DNA of 64,000 nt from Macrotrachela quadricornifera. Taxonomy: Eukaryota > Rotifera > Eurotatoria > Philodinida > Philodinidae. Within the stretch, counting starts at the first letter, position 1; each line of letters begins with the position of its first letter. Below are positions 23,887-36,780 of the stretch, piece by piece. The position numbers and the translations under genes are program-made. Under the pieces are notes generated by a model, which saw nothing but the letters and a program-made list of their open reading frames with translations, was not told the origin of the DNA and made no database searches. The stretch spans positions 1,078,878 to 1,142,877 of the forward strand of contig JAJEKB010021216.1 in assembly GCA_022393335.1 (NCBI GenBank), written 5' to 3'.

Positions 23887-26297
23887 TCAATTTGTCATAC
23901 AATTTATAGTATCGTTTGTAGAATCAGCCGGTTCATCGTCTGTCATAATAGGTATATTTAAGATCGTATTAGTCTGCTGTGAATTCATCGTATCAGATTG
24001 ATTTCTCTCAATGTTTGCCATCGAAGAAGTAGGCAAGTATTGCTGTTGCTGTCGTCTTTGAATTTCCTGTTGAATCATTGTTTGTTGCATTGAAATTGTC
24101 AGTCCTGGATTGAGACTTAATGCATAAGGTAATAATGTTTTAGGCATATCATTAAACTCGACCATCACTTTAATGAACATTGTATTATCCCGAACATATG
24201 CATTATTATCATGTTGTATTATAGATAGAGGAACAAACGTCGGTATTCCACTCGCAATATTCATGGCTGAATGTGGTCGTTGAAAACTATTCGATTTTAT
24301 ATCTGGTCGAAATGAATCAATAATATGACGTTGTTGATTGGTTTGATCATAAAGACAAAATGTCACCTTATAATTAAATGGAAATTTTAGAATAGCATCA
24401 TATTCACCACGCATAAGAACGAAAAATAATGACGTATGTGTTCCTCGAGCATTTCCATCACCATTGAAATAAAGACGAGCACACATTTTATAACCCGTAG
24501 GTGATGAATAGAAAGATGGAGAGTAAATTGATGTTTGTTTTTCAGATTGAGCATCAGCTAAATAAACAAATAAAAATTTAGAATTTCGAAACAATTCATT
24601 CATACTATCAATATATGTTTTTAATACTTTTAAATTTCGAGATGCATAAAGAGTAAAACTTCATGATTAACAAATATTTATCTATTGATGGCCAATCTAA
24701 AGAGAATATCGTCGACGGAGTTACTATTAGCGTAACTGTTTACATCGTTATCATCTGAAAACTTGAAAAATGATAATTAAATATTATTCGTCAAAAGAAT
24801 CTGGATGAATGGCAAAAAGAATTATGATAACGATGCAGATATTTACTCGATAATCAGTGATAAATGTTGCCGTCATTAACTTTATGCATATACTAACTAG
24901 CCACTTACTGCAGAGACGTTCGTTTTTTTGGATGTGAAAAATATCCTTGTCTCTTATCCAGCTATAGAAAAGAGTTTTATATTTAACCTCTATGTACACG
25001 AATAGGAAAACTCTTATTAACCGATGTTGATTATATTGTTGTTGAATTGTCGCTTGAAAATAAGATCAAAGAGATGATGAAGATTAGAAATCAATTAAAA
25101 AAACCTTTTCTTAAGTAAAATTAATCTTCACTTGGATAGTTTGATTTTATAGGGAAACAAGAAATCATTCACCGAAATAAAAAATAACTTGCTGACCCAT
25201 TTTCTCTTGAACATTAATCACTTTCCATATTAACACTCCATCATAGGAGCTCGTATTCATATCCTTAATTTTTTGTTCTATTGATACAAGATCCTGTTGA
25301 AGAATTTCTTGATTCATTTTCATGCTGTCAAGAAAAGTATTCTGCTCTTGGATAGATATCTTCAGTGTTGATATGTCCTTTGTCAAAGGATCTAATGTAC
25401 TTTGATAACAAGTGGATTCAACTCTGAGTCTTTGCAGGTCTTTGTTTAATACTTCAGCACCATCTGATAAAAGGTTAACCGTCTCATACACCTCTTCCAG
25501 TTGATTTGTAGTATTTTCTCGGATGTGAATAGGATCCGAATAATTATATATAGCATTTTGTAATATTGATTTCAAATGACGAACAACATTCATTAATACT
25601 TTTTGATGTTGCTCACTGACATAATGTTTAGAAAGATCGATACGAAGAATCTAAATAAAAGAATTTCATTAAATAAAAAATAAAAAAAATACAAAATGAA
25701 TATACTAATTTTTCACACCCGAATTGTTGTAATGGACAATCAACAGTAATTTTCTGGCAGCTATATTGTTTATGTTGATTGAGATCATTGACTGAAGAAA
25801 AGTTTTCTTCGCAATAATTGCATATTGGATTTGGATGAATTTGATCAAGATGATTCTTGAAAATGTATACAATCAGTATAGCCAAGAGAAAAAATATCAA
25901 AAACAATTTTACCTGATAATTTTTTAAGATACCATTCCAACTACAAAGTGAACATACGATCACTAAAGTCTGCATATCATTTTTGAAACCTCGATCGACT
26001 ATTAACTAACAGAGAAAGAGATTTTAATTGAGAAGAAAAACAAAGAAGTTACTTTGTTTCGTGGTATTTTCTCCTGACATTCTGAGCAAGTGATCATGTC
26101 ACTTTAGAAGAAAAACTCAAATAGAAAGCATCAATTGATAATAGTCTTTTTTACCCCTCTTGTTCATTAATACATGATTGACATAAACGATGACCACAAT
26201 CAATTAATTGAACAGGATCTCGTAATAATAATAAACAATGTGGACAAATATGCACAGCACTCAAAGATTCTTTATTTTGTAAACTGTAACCTACCAT
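23887..26297 (-). CDS. TRAF-like RING / TRAF zinc finger / coiled coil / MATH protein, six exons
   Basis: Exons on the minus strand: 26155-26297, 26053-26101, 25913-26005, 25706-25855, 25197-25650 and 23887-24557. All joins keep frame and give 519 aa. RING (C3HC4) is at about 18-58: CPHC, DCGH, LCQSC, then TCSEC from exon 2. TRAF-type zinc fingers at about 80-145 contain CSLCSW, HLDQIH, CNYC and NQHKQYSC. A coiled coil follows at about 160-275. The MATH/TRAF-C domain spans about 280-433, with YDGVLIWK, IYSPSFYSSPTGYKMC, LYFNGDG, RGEYDA and MNIASG. A Gln-rich tail of about 85 residues follows (RRQQQQ). TRAF proteins trimerise, bind receptor tails or adaptors and can act as E3 ubiquitin ligases. 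The intron inside MATH (24558-25196) is large; its donor is GTCAGC, and the join restores KM-ADAQSE. The start ATG is the first in frame after a possible acceptor, so an upstream exon cannot be excluded. Confidence 0.87.
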
Positions 26298-29200
26298 TAC
26301 ATTTTCTATAATCTAGAACAGATGGCAGATGTAAGTAAAACAATAAATTATATTTCTGTTCGTGGAAGCATCTTGCATTCTTAAAAGCTCATATGAAAGA
26401 ACAAAAACGCATGTTCAGTAATTTCTCTTATTTATAATTTCACTTTAACATTAACATATATTATGCAATTCTATTAACGTGATAAGCAAAAACCTAATCG
26501 ACATCATCATCCTTAATCTTGTACCGAGTTATCCAATTTAATCACAACAAAATCCTTTGAAGAATATATAATTATAACATCTGAGAAGAAAGATACATGA
26601 ATACCAATCAAAGGTTATTATAGGTTAATTCATGAAACATCACAAGCGACAAGTTATTTTTCATTTTTTAAAAAGGTCAAATGAAGTGAGCTCGAAAGTG
26701 CGTAAGCTCCAAATTTGGAATTTGCGTTTGGAGCACACTTCATTTGACCTTTTAAAAACAATCATAAAACTAAAAATCGCATCGTTAAAATAAAGATTGA
26801 AGTCTTTTTCACGAAGTATGCTTAATGTCAGTACTTGGCTTCTATTTGCTATAAACAGTTCGTTCGGATGAATAAATAAGTTTCTTTTTTATTTAATAAA
26901 AACTTTCTTATACACAAAAAAAAACGATGTACATATTTTTAATAAGCGATAGATAAAAAACGCATTCTAAATAAACGCAAAATCTAAACTGATTGCTGGG
27001 AAATCTATTTGACGTTGAAATGAAATCGTATTAATGATTCGTGAAGACATCAATATTTAATGAAGAGACTTAATATAAAAACAATATTTTGACTATGACA
27101 ATTTAGAAGCTGAGACCTAAAATAAAATAAAATTCTTGTTAGGTTAATTATTAATATATTTCGTATAGAAACTTACTTTTTCTACATTATCAGGCTGCGT
27201 CAACTAATCTAAGGAAGATGATGAACAACAGTAAAATTGAATTAGTTTTTTAAAATACAATTATTTCTCAATGAAAAAATGTATATTGCACAGCATTAAA
27301 TCTATTTTAGCGCTCTGTGTAATACAAACCGATAGTATTGAATTGCGACTTATCACCGTCTGTTCTATCATTTTATATAGGAAAGAAAAAGAAAAGAAAA
27401 GAAACGACGACACACAACAAGAAAATGGTAGAATTACGTAGAAAGAAAAAAAAGTTGGAAAAAACCAAGTTTGTAATGCTTTTACGTTGTAACATTTACG
27501 TCTTTTATATAATGTATTGTGAGCCATTTGCACAAATTTACATGACTACTTTTCAAGTGTTACTCGAGACTTTTTTTAAACTACGATATACCTGATGTTT
27601 TACTTATATTAAATTAGGAAATTATTTTGTACATATCCAGTATAGAAGTGGCAAGCTAGGCTTAAAAACACTTTAATAAACTAGTGGATTAGAATTAAAT
27701 ATTTATTAGCATTGATGTTAGGTTATAGAATAAAGTTGTTTGCATAATTCCCATACGATTAAGATATGTTATATCATGAAGTTCTTTTTCAGTAAAATGA
27801 AATACTTTGAAACATTTATTCATGAGACAAAAAAAGTAGACCATGTGTTGTAGAGCCAAAAGAAATATAATTGAACCGATAGTCAAATCATTTTGTCACT
27901 TGTTCTTATACTTCAATTTATGTGCAAACGAAAAAGAAACAAAACCGTAAAACATAAAATAAGAGAAAAATAAGGCAAAATAATATTCATTGTCGCATAG
28001 ACTATGCTTCGAAATTCGATCGTACAAAACAATAGTCTTTTCATCTTAAAACAAAAGATCAAGCGAAAAGAGGGTACCCTATGCGTTTCTCAAATCATAA
28101 GGTTTATCGTTATGTACGCCATAGAACTCTGATATCCAGACGGTATTCATCACTAGGGGATCAGTTATACACCTTTCATTGTTATCACATGCAGGTGAAA
28201 GTTGGAAGAAAAAGTTTTTATTCTATTTCCTGCGCCTGAAAATGCCAAAAGCAAAGTAGATGGTACAATAGCAAAACTCAAGTCACGTACTTGTGACATA
28301 TTGAAGATGTGGCTGATGATAATCTTGGTATACTTGTTCTCTTAAATGGAGATGTTCGTCCGCCGACCGATTTATCAAGAGGAATTCTCAAAACATTGAC
28401 AAACATTCATATGTCACTTTTCAGTATTTGGAAAATCCACCTTCTGTACAACAGCAACTCTCTTCAGCTTTTTTTCTCTGGTTCCTATTTCTTTTTATCG
28501 TTTCTTTTATTCTAAACATCTATTATTTTTAATACAGTATGTCCTAAAAGATTTTTCTGAATTTGTCGGAGAGAAAGTCAGTGTATGCTTTATATTAGAA
28601 CCAAGAATCCCAATAGGATGGAGATTTTTGTGTGTAATTTTGGTTGTAAGAAGTCTGAGTGTACTATGAAAGAGAAAAACACTACTTCAGAATATAACAA
28701 TCAGTCCGATCATTGCTTTAATGATGCCAGTGATGGAAAATTCATTGATTTGATAGTCATGAATAAATTAGACGCAATGGTATAGGTATGTTCTAGGGTT
28801 TTCAATGAAAACTATGTGGATTTTTCAAGTCAAATGTACCTGTGTCAAGAATGAAACAATTAGATGCTATTGCTGTGCCGGTAAATAATTATACACGAAA
28901 CATTTTCCGAGTAAATTAACGCATAACTGTTGCTATACAGTTTTTTTCTTTTCATAGTGACGATAGCTCAGATCAATTATGCATCATTTTATAAGACAGA
29001 CATAACTCCACAAAAATAGCCTATCGCGTCTTTTTTGCTATAAATGAACCAAAGAAAAAGTCATGCAACTATTTGAGATACACCGAGAAGTGTGACTTTG
29101 TTTTACACAAAAGAATGCTTTACTGTTTGTAGAAGTATAATTGTTTGGCGGCTTTTAATTCACTCTTAACATTTTTCTTCGAACGATTCGTTGCGTTGTA

Positions 29201-32200
29201 ATTGAAAAGTTGATAATTGCCTATTGAGGACTTCCATTCACTTCTACTTACATATACTTATCAAGTTGAGTGTATAACAGTATGTTATGATCCTCATCTT
29301 CAATTAAATGATAATCTTCGCTGTATTTGTCGCCTCTCTCTTTAAAACATAGTGTATTTTATTTTTAGATATTCAATATAATGTTCGATTAGTGTTTTCT
29401 CTTTATGTTCATTATGTCATCTTAGATCGTGTCTATTCACTATATGTATTTTATATTTATGTATGTTCCTACTTTCCTCTCTAGACCTCTATAATCACTA
29501 TATCGTCTGTATTTAGTTGATGTTTGAATTAGAGATGTATTAAATATGGATTTTTGTTTCTCTAATCCATCTCACTCTACAAGACCTGTTATATAATAAA
29601 GATGTCATGTTCCATGGAGTTAATATCTAACTTGCTTGAGGTTTAATTAACTTCTAAGCAGCAAATCAGTTGAAATTCACCAGAGCTTTCTAAAAATTCG
29701 AATTCTTTCAACTTTATCTCTCTCACTAGTAAAAAAATACGATGATCATATGAGTTTCATGTGCCTATACACATGTAAACTCAGTTCGACAGAAGTAACT
29801 TAGAGGGTCTTCTGGATGAATATGCTTTCTTTCTATACCAGAAACATGTTGGCTGAATTCATGTTGAAAAAGATATCTTTCAATGCGTGTTATTAGATTG
29901 AACAAAGATTATGCACTTCAATGTTTGTTTTTTGGTAACTATACTTAATCGAGCGTTTAAAAAGTCAATCCTACGATTGATATCCCTAAATTACATAGAA
30001 AGTATCTTGATTGTATGTATTTGAGCCAGAACTAATAGTAGAGCAGGACGAAGCAAAGCATTTTGATAAACTCGCAATATTCACTGATAATGGCTTATCG
30101 CTTGTCGATAGTGTTCCATTAACGTTAAGACGATCGATGCCATGCAAAGATAATTCTTCCAATCATAAACAATACGATGTTCTAACTTTCGATAGAAACA
30201 ATCGGCAATGAAATTAAACTTGGAATTATAGAGAAGTGATATGCAGGTTATTCGTAACTGATAGAAAGTGAGCATCTCACAGAATATGATAAGATCAAAG
30301 ACTAATTGCTTCGATAGTAGAAAAAAATTGAATAATGGACAATGAGTGGTCTCGAAATCAGTAAAGGCAAGAGGGTAGAGAGAGCTCAATGTTGAAGGAA
30401 AAGAAAGTAACGGTGAAGAAAATGAAGCGTCTTTTTGACAGCATAGACGTGATCTTCGTAAGAAAATTGACTACTTCAAAAAAAGCCATAGATCACCGAT
30501 TCGTTGAATTTTTCAATTTAAAAATATCGTTACAAATGATCTGTGATGAACTTCCACAAGTAACACATGTGTCAAAGAGTCCTATCACAATATAGATCAA
30601 AGTCTGACTTGTTTACTGTATTAAGGGCACTATAGATTTGCATTATATGTAAGTACATGTGAATGGTGTTAAATGCATAGATCTTCAAGGAAAGTATGCT
30701 GTGTTCGAAAGGGAAAACAGAATATTTCTAATGATATGTTTGTATTGAACAGAAAAAGGATTACATTTTGAAAAAAAATGGAGTCATTGGAACTTCACTA
30801 AAAATTCGAGTAACCCAACAGTCAAAGGTGATGGACATCATCGATAAAAATTATTTGATACACAATCAAAAACGAAACAGACGCTGATCATTGAAAAAAT
30901 TTAAAAATAAATTTTTTTATCCAGAACTTTCTCAAACTCCTCGAGATTGTAACAGAGTCAATCGAACCAAGTTTTAGTAAGTACATATGTGGAATTGGTG
31001 CTCTCGCGTAATAGACTGTTTGATCTTCACTGATTATTCGACGATAAAAAGATGATATAGATCGATATATAAACATTGTGGAAGAATTTATCTTAGCAAA
31101 ATTATGTTACTACGTATGTATGATTGAGGAAAATAAAGAGAATGTGGAGTGTTAATGCTTTTCTGTTGTATACTTTTGTTAGCTTGTTGTAGTTGTCTCT
31201 TTTTGAAATTTACATAAACGAAGAAAAATAAGGAAAAGAATGAATGCACATATGTAAAACTGAAAAAGAGCGTAAAGCATTTAAGATGCAAATAATTGTA
31301 TGGTTTCAATTGAAAGAGTATAACTGTATGAGTACTAGTGGAGTGTTTGTCTGTCATTTGATTTTCTCATGTTAATCAACATCATCTAAAATCTTGACTT
31401 CCAAACTTTGTTAAAACTATGATAAAAAATCATTTATATAAGGTTAAAGGTTGAGTAAAATTGGCTACTGATATCTTCGTTTTCAGAGAACTATTTCAAT
31501 GTTATTGTAATTTACTGTGTATGAATGTCCTTTTTGAAGTTACAAAACGTTTGAATCCTTTTAATCAGATTAGCTTTCACATAATAATTCCATGAAATCC
31601 TTCAGTATAGATTTATCATTTGCACCCATAAATAGAGGCCTGTGAAGTCAACTTTATTGATCTCGAAACGCGATTCCAATTTAAACTTCACATTAAAAGT
31701 CTGAATATCTTAAAAAAGCTAGTGTACAGATGGTATCATCTTCAAACTCGCATTTTTTCTCAAAAAGAATAGTTTTTTTGAACATGTAAAAATACCATAT
31801 TTTTACCCGTAAAAACGCGTTTTTGACACTGTTTGTAGCTGCTTGAGATACTCTTGGCCTCAACAACCGAGAACTGATGATAAAGACAATTGTAGTACTT
31901 TGAATAACATTATTATATCTTTTTTGGTTACTGTTGTCACATTTTCATTTCATTTGACCATTCGACTGTTATAATTGAAAAATAATTCGCTCATCTTTCT
32001 GTTCTATAGGTCACTATTAATCTATACGACAAGTGTTACCTTTTACTTTTTATTTATTAATATGAAGAACGATGCTTTGCTAAATCGAAACAAAATTATT
32101 AGAATCGTACTTGTAACTGATTCCGATGCCAACTTCAATTCCAACGGAGTTGAAGTAGGTATAGTTTTCGAAGACCAATGTAGGACTCTATGCATAAAAT

Positions 32201-33420
32201 AGGAAAAAATTCATGGTGTGCTGATGAGTTTCGAAAAGACTGAATATAGTGAAGAAATTTTGCATACACATGTTCATTCAGCAAAGTGAGTCATTAATCA
32301 TGATTTGGTATTGTATGAGTGAAGAGAGTGTATAATTCATCTATGAGATACACAATAGCATAAACGGGATGTATGAAGACTGATCAGATCCGAAACCTCA
32401 CGTTGATTTGAAGTAAAAAAAACCAACCGGTTTTTAGAGCGCCAGTACTTTTCTTGATCTACTTTTCAATACAAACAAAGTTGGTGTTAGAGTTTCGGGC
32501 ATCTTTTCTTCATCTTAACTTTCATTGCTTTCTCTGTTTCTTATCGTTGTAAATATTCAACGATCAAAATAGACGATTATTAAATAACATTGAAAGAAGA
32601 CTTTTTTTGCGCAGAAGAATTATACATTGAATTTCTATTGCGTAGAAAGAATGACATAAAGTTGATTCGCTTATCTACTTTACGACCTCTTGATGACAAA
32701 TAGTGAATATAGTCGATTTTTTTTTCTTTTGTATTGTATTCGAAGTGTAACTGTTGACATACTCAAACTAATTACTTTCATTTTCTGATCATTGACTGAA
32801 AAATAAGGATGAAATATCGATCGTTAAGAAATCTTCTTAGATTACAATAACAAAATATTATTTCTTATATTTCTTCAGTGTTAAGTGAGAAAGAGAACCG
32901 TACTTGAAAGCGAAAGAGTCATGAGAGAAATAAAAAGAATAAAGAAAATATATGATATAAGAAGCAGCCTAAATGAGAAAAGAAAATGAAACATTTTTTT
33001 TCAACTAGATCGTAAAATGATCGTAAAACTTCTTTTCTAAATGGTCTATGAAACAATACGCTATTAAGAAAACAAGTTTTTTTCTCATACGATAAGTATC
33101 GAATCTACGAAAAAGATCTTTCATTTCATTGATCTTTCAGATTAGCTAATGTTCTTTGAAAAACGAAATCTATTTGTTCACTTGTAGTGTGCGATAGTTT
33201 TCCCCACAGACAAGAATTGAATACATTTTTTTTTCTCTTTTATTATGGATTATTTTATTTTATTGAGCAAAAATATACATAAAAAAGCACATATATTCAC
33301 TCTTCAGAAGGATTATTAAGGAAAAATAAAAATTTGTCAAAATAATGTTCAATTTCAAAAATCGATCTGCTTGGCAGTTAAACTGTTGAATGACTGTCAT
33401 GTGATCTGACCATGAGAATA
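26298..33420. other. Long intergenic region, no gene seen
   Basis: About 7 kb with no convincing gene. Open stretches at 27261-27595, 28309-28785, 30011-30595 and 31088-31357 show no domain or repeat and are interrupted in every frame. One small hairpin element at 26666-26756 is listed separately. No tRNA or other RNA gene was recognised. Confidence 0.45.
26666..26756. repeat. Small hairpin repeat with 18-bp perfect arms
   Basis: AAAAGGTCAAATGAAGTG is followed, after about 46 bp, by its exact reverse complement; the match extends a few more bases outward through T/A runs. The inner part has a second short inverted pair (GCTCCAAA and TTTGGAGC). It could be a tiny MITE or a solo foldback. It sits upstream of the TRAF-like gene. 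Confidence 0.7.
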
Positions 33421-33813
33421 TCAAATGACAAGTTTTTTCATATCACAATCATATTTTTGTCCATTATCAGCAACACTACATGGATTGGAGTGAAATGAAT
33501 TCTGAGATGATAATGTTTTTTTCGTTAACTTTGCATGAAGCTGTTTCTTATTTTTATCAGTCACTGGCACCCTTGTCAACAAAATATTTTGTTTTGATTC
33601 AAGACCATACGGTGGCAATCGTCGTTGTGGATGATATTCAGTACCGTGTGGTAAAGATAGTTGTGACAGAATAGATAATCGACGTTGAGCATTCATTAAT
33701 GAACTCATACGGCGACCATGCTTTTGTTTTTGTTGTTCAGCAGGAACAACAAGTAAAATAGGTGCTTGTTGTTGGCCTTTGGCTTGTTTTACTTGATAAT
33801 AGATTTGTGCCAT
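33421..33813 (-). CDS. Small basic hypothetical protein
   Basis: Single ATG-to-stop frame of 130 codons beginning MAQIYYQVKQAKGQQQ. It is rich in Gln, Lys, Arg and Ser, with RRMSSLMNAQRRLSILSQL near residues 34-52 and two later Cys residues. There is no signal peptide, transmembrane segment or known domain. Composition is unlike the surrounding AT-driven Phe/Ile/Tyr noise, which supports real coding, and AATAAA occurs roughly 170 bp downstream. It might be one exon of a larger gene. No function is proposed. Confidence 0.5.
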   Translation of the reverse strand: MAQIYYQVKQAKGQQQAPILLVVPAEQQKQKHGRRMSSLMNAQRRLSILSQLSLPHGTEYHPQRRLPPYGLESKQNILLTRVPVTDKNKKQLHAKLTKKTLSSQNSFHSNPCSVADNGQKYDCDMKKLVI

Positions 33814-36147
33814 TTTGTACCATGTAATTGTCTTACATTCACTATTGTATCAATTTCGTATTTCGATCAATATTTTGTGAGAATAGGAATCTTACAGCGA
33901 TATTTATACAATAAACGATACATATAGTTACAGCACTTAAAGATAAGACCATCGATACATAATAGTCTTATGTTTTATAACCATGGATCATAAATATAAT
34001 TCAAGTCATTTAATTGTATGATAGCTAACGTTGTGTAATAACTAAGTCAAATAAAACTACCAGTTTTATTTTCCAAGTTAGACTCAAAAGAAAAATAGTG
34101 TTTGGATGCTATAATATAGAAAATATACTTTAGATTCTATTGATATAGTATTTTTGAAATAGATATTTACTATTTTTTGTATCGTTCAAAGTATTGAATA
34201 TAATAACAACATGATTTTTACAAAATAAAAGGCAACTTTGAGTAAATAAATAGTTTATGCATCTGACGATGAAGCACAACGAGTAAAAGAACACATCATC
34301 TGCGAGATACAGTATCGAAACTTTATGTGCCAAGAAAACCATCTTGATTCTGGGATATGATAAGAAAAAAAAACAAGGAAAATAACGAGAATTAAAACAT
34401 CTACTCATATAAAAACAACTAAATGGGATAATCAAAAATAACTATATTGTTTTTAACTATCTTAGTTCTAAATAACATTGTAAAAAGTAATGTATTATAC
34501 TGAGTTTTTTTATGAAAACCAATGATAATTGATTAAAATTATGTCAATTATCATGAATTATGTTAGAAAACATTGGTAACCAATGAAGCTGTCATTGATT
34601 ATTATGCTTTTCAGATCGAGGCTATACGTCTGGAACTAACTAAGTTTGATACGTTTTTGAGTTTTTTCGTCAGGGTACTGGTGTAGGATTCGCTATAGAA
34701 ACTTATGTCAGTACGTACGGTAGAAAACGAGTGAATCCTGTCAAGTATTGTGAAATATTTTATATTATCCACGAAATTTTACAAACTCTTATGAAGTCTT
34801 ACATAATTTATGACATATTTGAAGTCATAGTTTTAAATATATATTTAAGTCTCATGAAACCATAAGACGGTTTTAGAAATTTCTTGGAGTCTTCAAAATT
34901 TTCTATCAGTTATTGTATTCTCAATTAAAAATGGATCATAAATAATCTAGAATTATAAAAATTCAATTAATTATGAATCGTTTTGAGAAAGTTATAAAAA
35001 TAATTTTTTCGTTAAATGAACTAGTAAATATTCTTTATTGATTGATTTGCTTTTCAAATATAATTGATTAAATTTGATCAACTTTATATAACTGCCACAA
35101 AAATGATCTATGAACTATAATCATACACTTTGAATTCATTTTAATCGAAGTATAATGTGTTAATAAGCAGACACGTGAAAACTCGTGAACGCAAAGGTTA
35201 AAAAATTTTGGGTTTCAATCAATATCAATCATGTCGATTGTCACCGATCTTTTATCTTGAATCTCAAACTTGAAACTTCAATTTTTAATTATCTACTATA
35301 ATCGACATCCTGAACACGTGAAAATGAGAAGAAAACAATAGATTCTAAAACTTCAAAATATTTTGAAAACTGCGGTTCGAAGCTGTCAAATACTTTATAA
35401 GGTTTTATAATACAATAAGCAGTGAGGATAGAATCGCACTATTCCTTCGAAAGTTTCACAAAATTTCATTAGACTTTACGAACGATTTATTTGTTGTTTT
35501 CTTATAGAGTAAATAATTCTCGGGATGAAATCACTTTGTATCCACTTATATAAACGAATATTTTTAAAACTTGAATCTAATCACTTATTTTTGTATTTGA
35601 GAGACGAGAGCTGTAGGTCTTTCTTAACAACGACAAAGCTCATAACTGTTCTATGAAGACAATTATTTCTGTCTGCGATATTAAAAAAGACATTTTTTTC
35701 GCCATCAGACACCGCTATGCAACGTTTTTGGATATATTTATTTCAATTTCTATTGTTTGTATAGACTTTAACATATTCACATATCTCACTGTGGCCTTAG
35801 TAGTCTTCATTTTGATACTATTCCAAAACACCTATGCAATGAGGTCAAGCTGAATGAGAATAAAACATAAAACAAAGTAACATTCTGAGTTCATTAATTA
35901 TCAAAGTAAATATGTAAAAACATGTTGAATATTTCTTTTTGATATGGAAAAAAATACCTTTTTTCGATATTTCAAGCAGAATCAATTGTCTTCATAGAGT
36001 AGTTATGAGTTTTGGCGTTGTGACCGAAAATTTACAGCTTTCCTCTTTCAGATAAAAAAGAAAACTTTATTAGATTAACTTTGAACAATAATATAATCAT
36101 ACGAATTTCTCCAATCATCATGTATTTTGGGTTGCTCTACATCTTGA
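33814..36147. other. Intergenic, nothing seen
   Basis: AT-rich sequence without a recognisable gene or repeat. Open stretches at 34130-34435 and 35653-35853 are Phe/Ile/Ser-rich and look like chance. Confidence 0.45.
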
Positions 36148-36780
36148 TTGAACCGATTAGTATCAGATGCATCAATGAGGTTTGTATGGCAACAAATTTA
36201 TATCTCTGTCAAATTAATGTATTATTATACAGCCAACGTAAAAGATGAAAATATTCGAATTAGCCGATCAATTGATTCTACAGTAGAATTTCTGGATATT
36301 TGTATGGCAAATAGTGAAAGAAAATTGACAACTGCAGTATTTCATAAAGCAGGCGCTGAAGCTTACACGGTACCATTTTTATCAGATTATCCACGACATA
36401 TTCATCACAATACTTTTAAGGGGCCCCTGTTTCGAGACGTACGTCTTTGTTCATATATGTAGGATTGCAATAAAAAATGATTGAACATTGAACTCATACT
36501 ATTTTTGGACGCCTGTTCGCCAAGATTTGGTTTCCATCATTTCAAATAATTCTTTGAACACAATAATGCCATTTCGTTAATGTCTCAATTAAGTGTCACT
36601 GTTTATTGAAAACTATCTCAAAGACTACTTTTTCTACCAATATATCGAGAACGACAACGATAATATACAAATCTCAATTATAATCAATCTCCGACCAGGG
36701 AAATACAACAAGAAGAACGTCTCGAAAAAGAAATTTGTATTCATTTTACTTTTGAAAGTGGTTTTATGATAGGTCGATAA
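36148..36780 (+). pseudogene. Penelope/Athena-like retroelement reverse transcriptase, C-terminal relic
   Basis: One frame can be read across 633 bp with premature stops at 36460, 36478, 36547, 36607 and 36661. The first part has a FLDICMAN step, then VFHKAGAEAYTVPFLSDYPRHIHHNTF, which resembles the VFHKP-PY-SDHPRHIHRN stretch at the RT end of rotifer Penelope-like elements (quoted in parts here; see 36310-36420). Past the stops come LNIELILFLDACSPRF, PTREIQQEERLEKEICIHF and TFESG, also in the order expected for that family. The upstream RT catalytic motif YxDD is not visible. No GIY-YIG domain and no terminal repeats were found, so this is a decayed fragment. Confidence 0.7.

Noticed and set aside
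32218..32240. CTGATGAG closely followed by CGAAA, as in a hammerhead core
   Set aside because: Stem II would be a single base pair and flanking stems do not pair.
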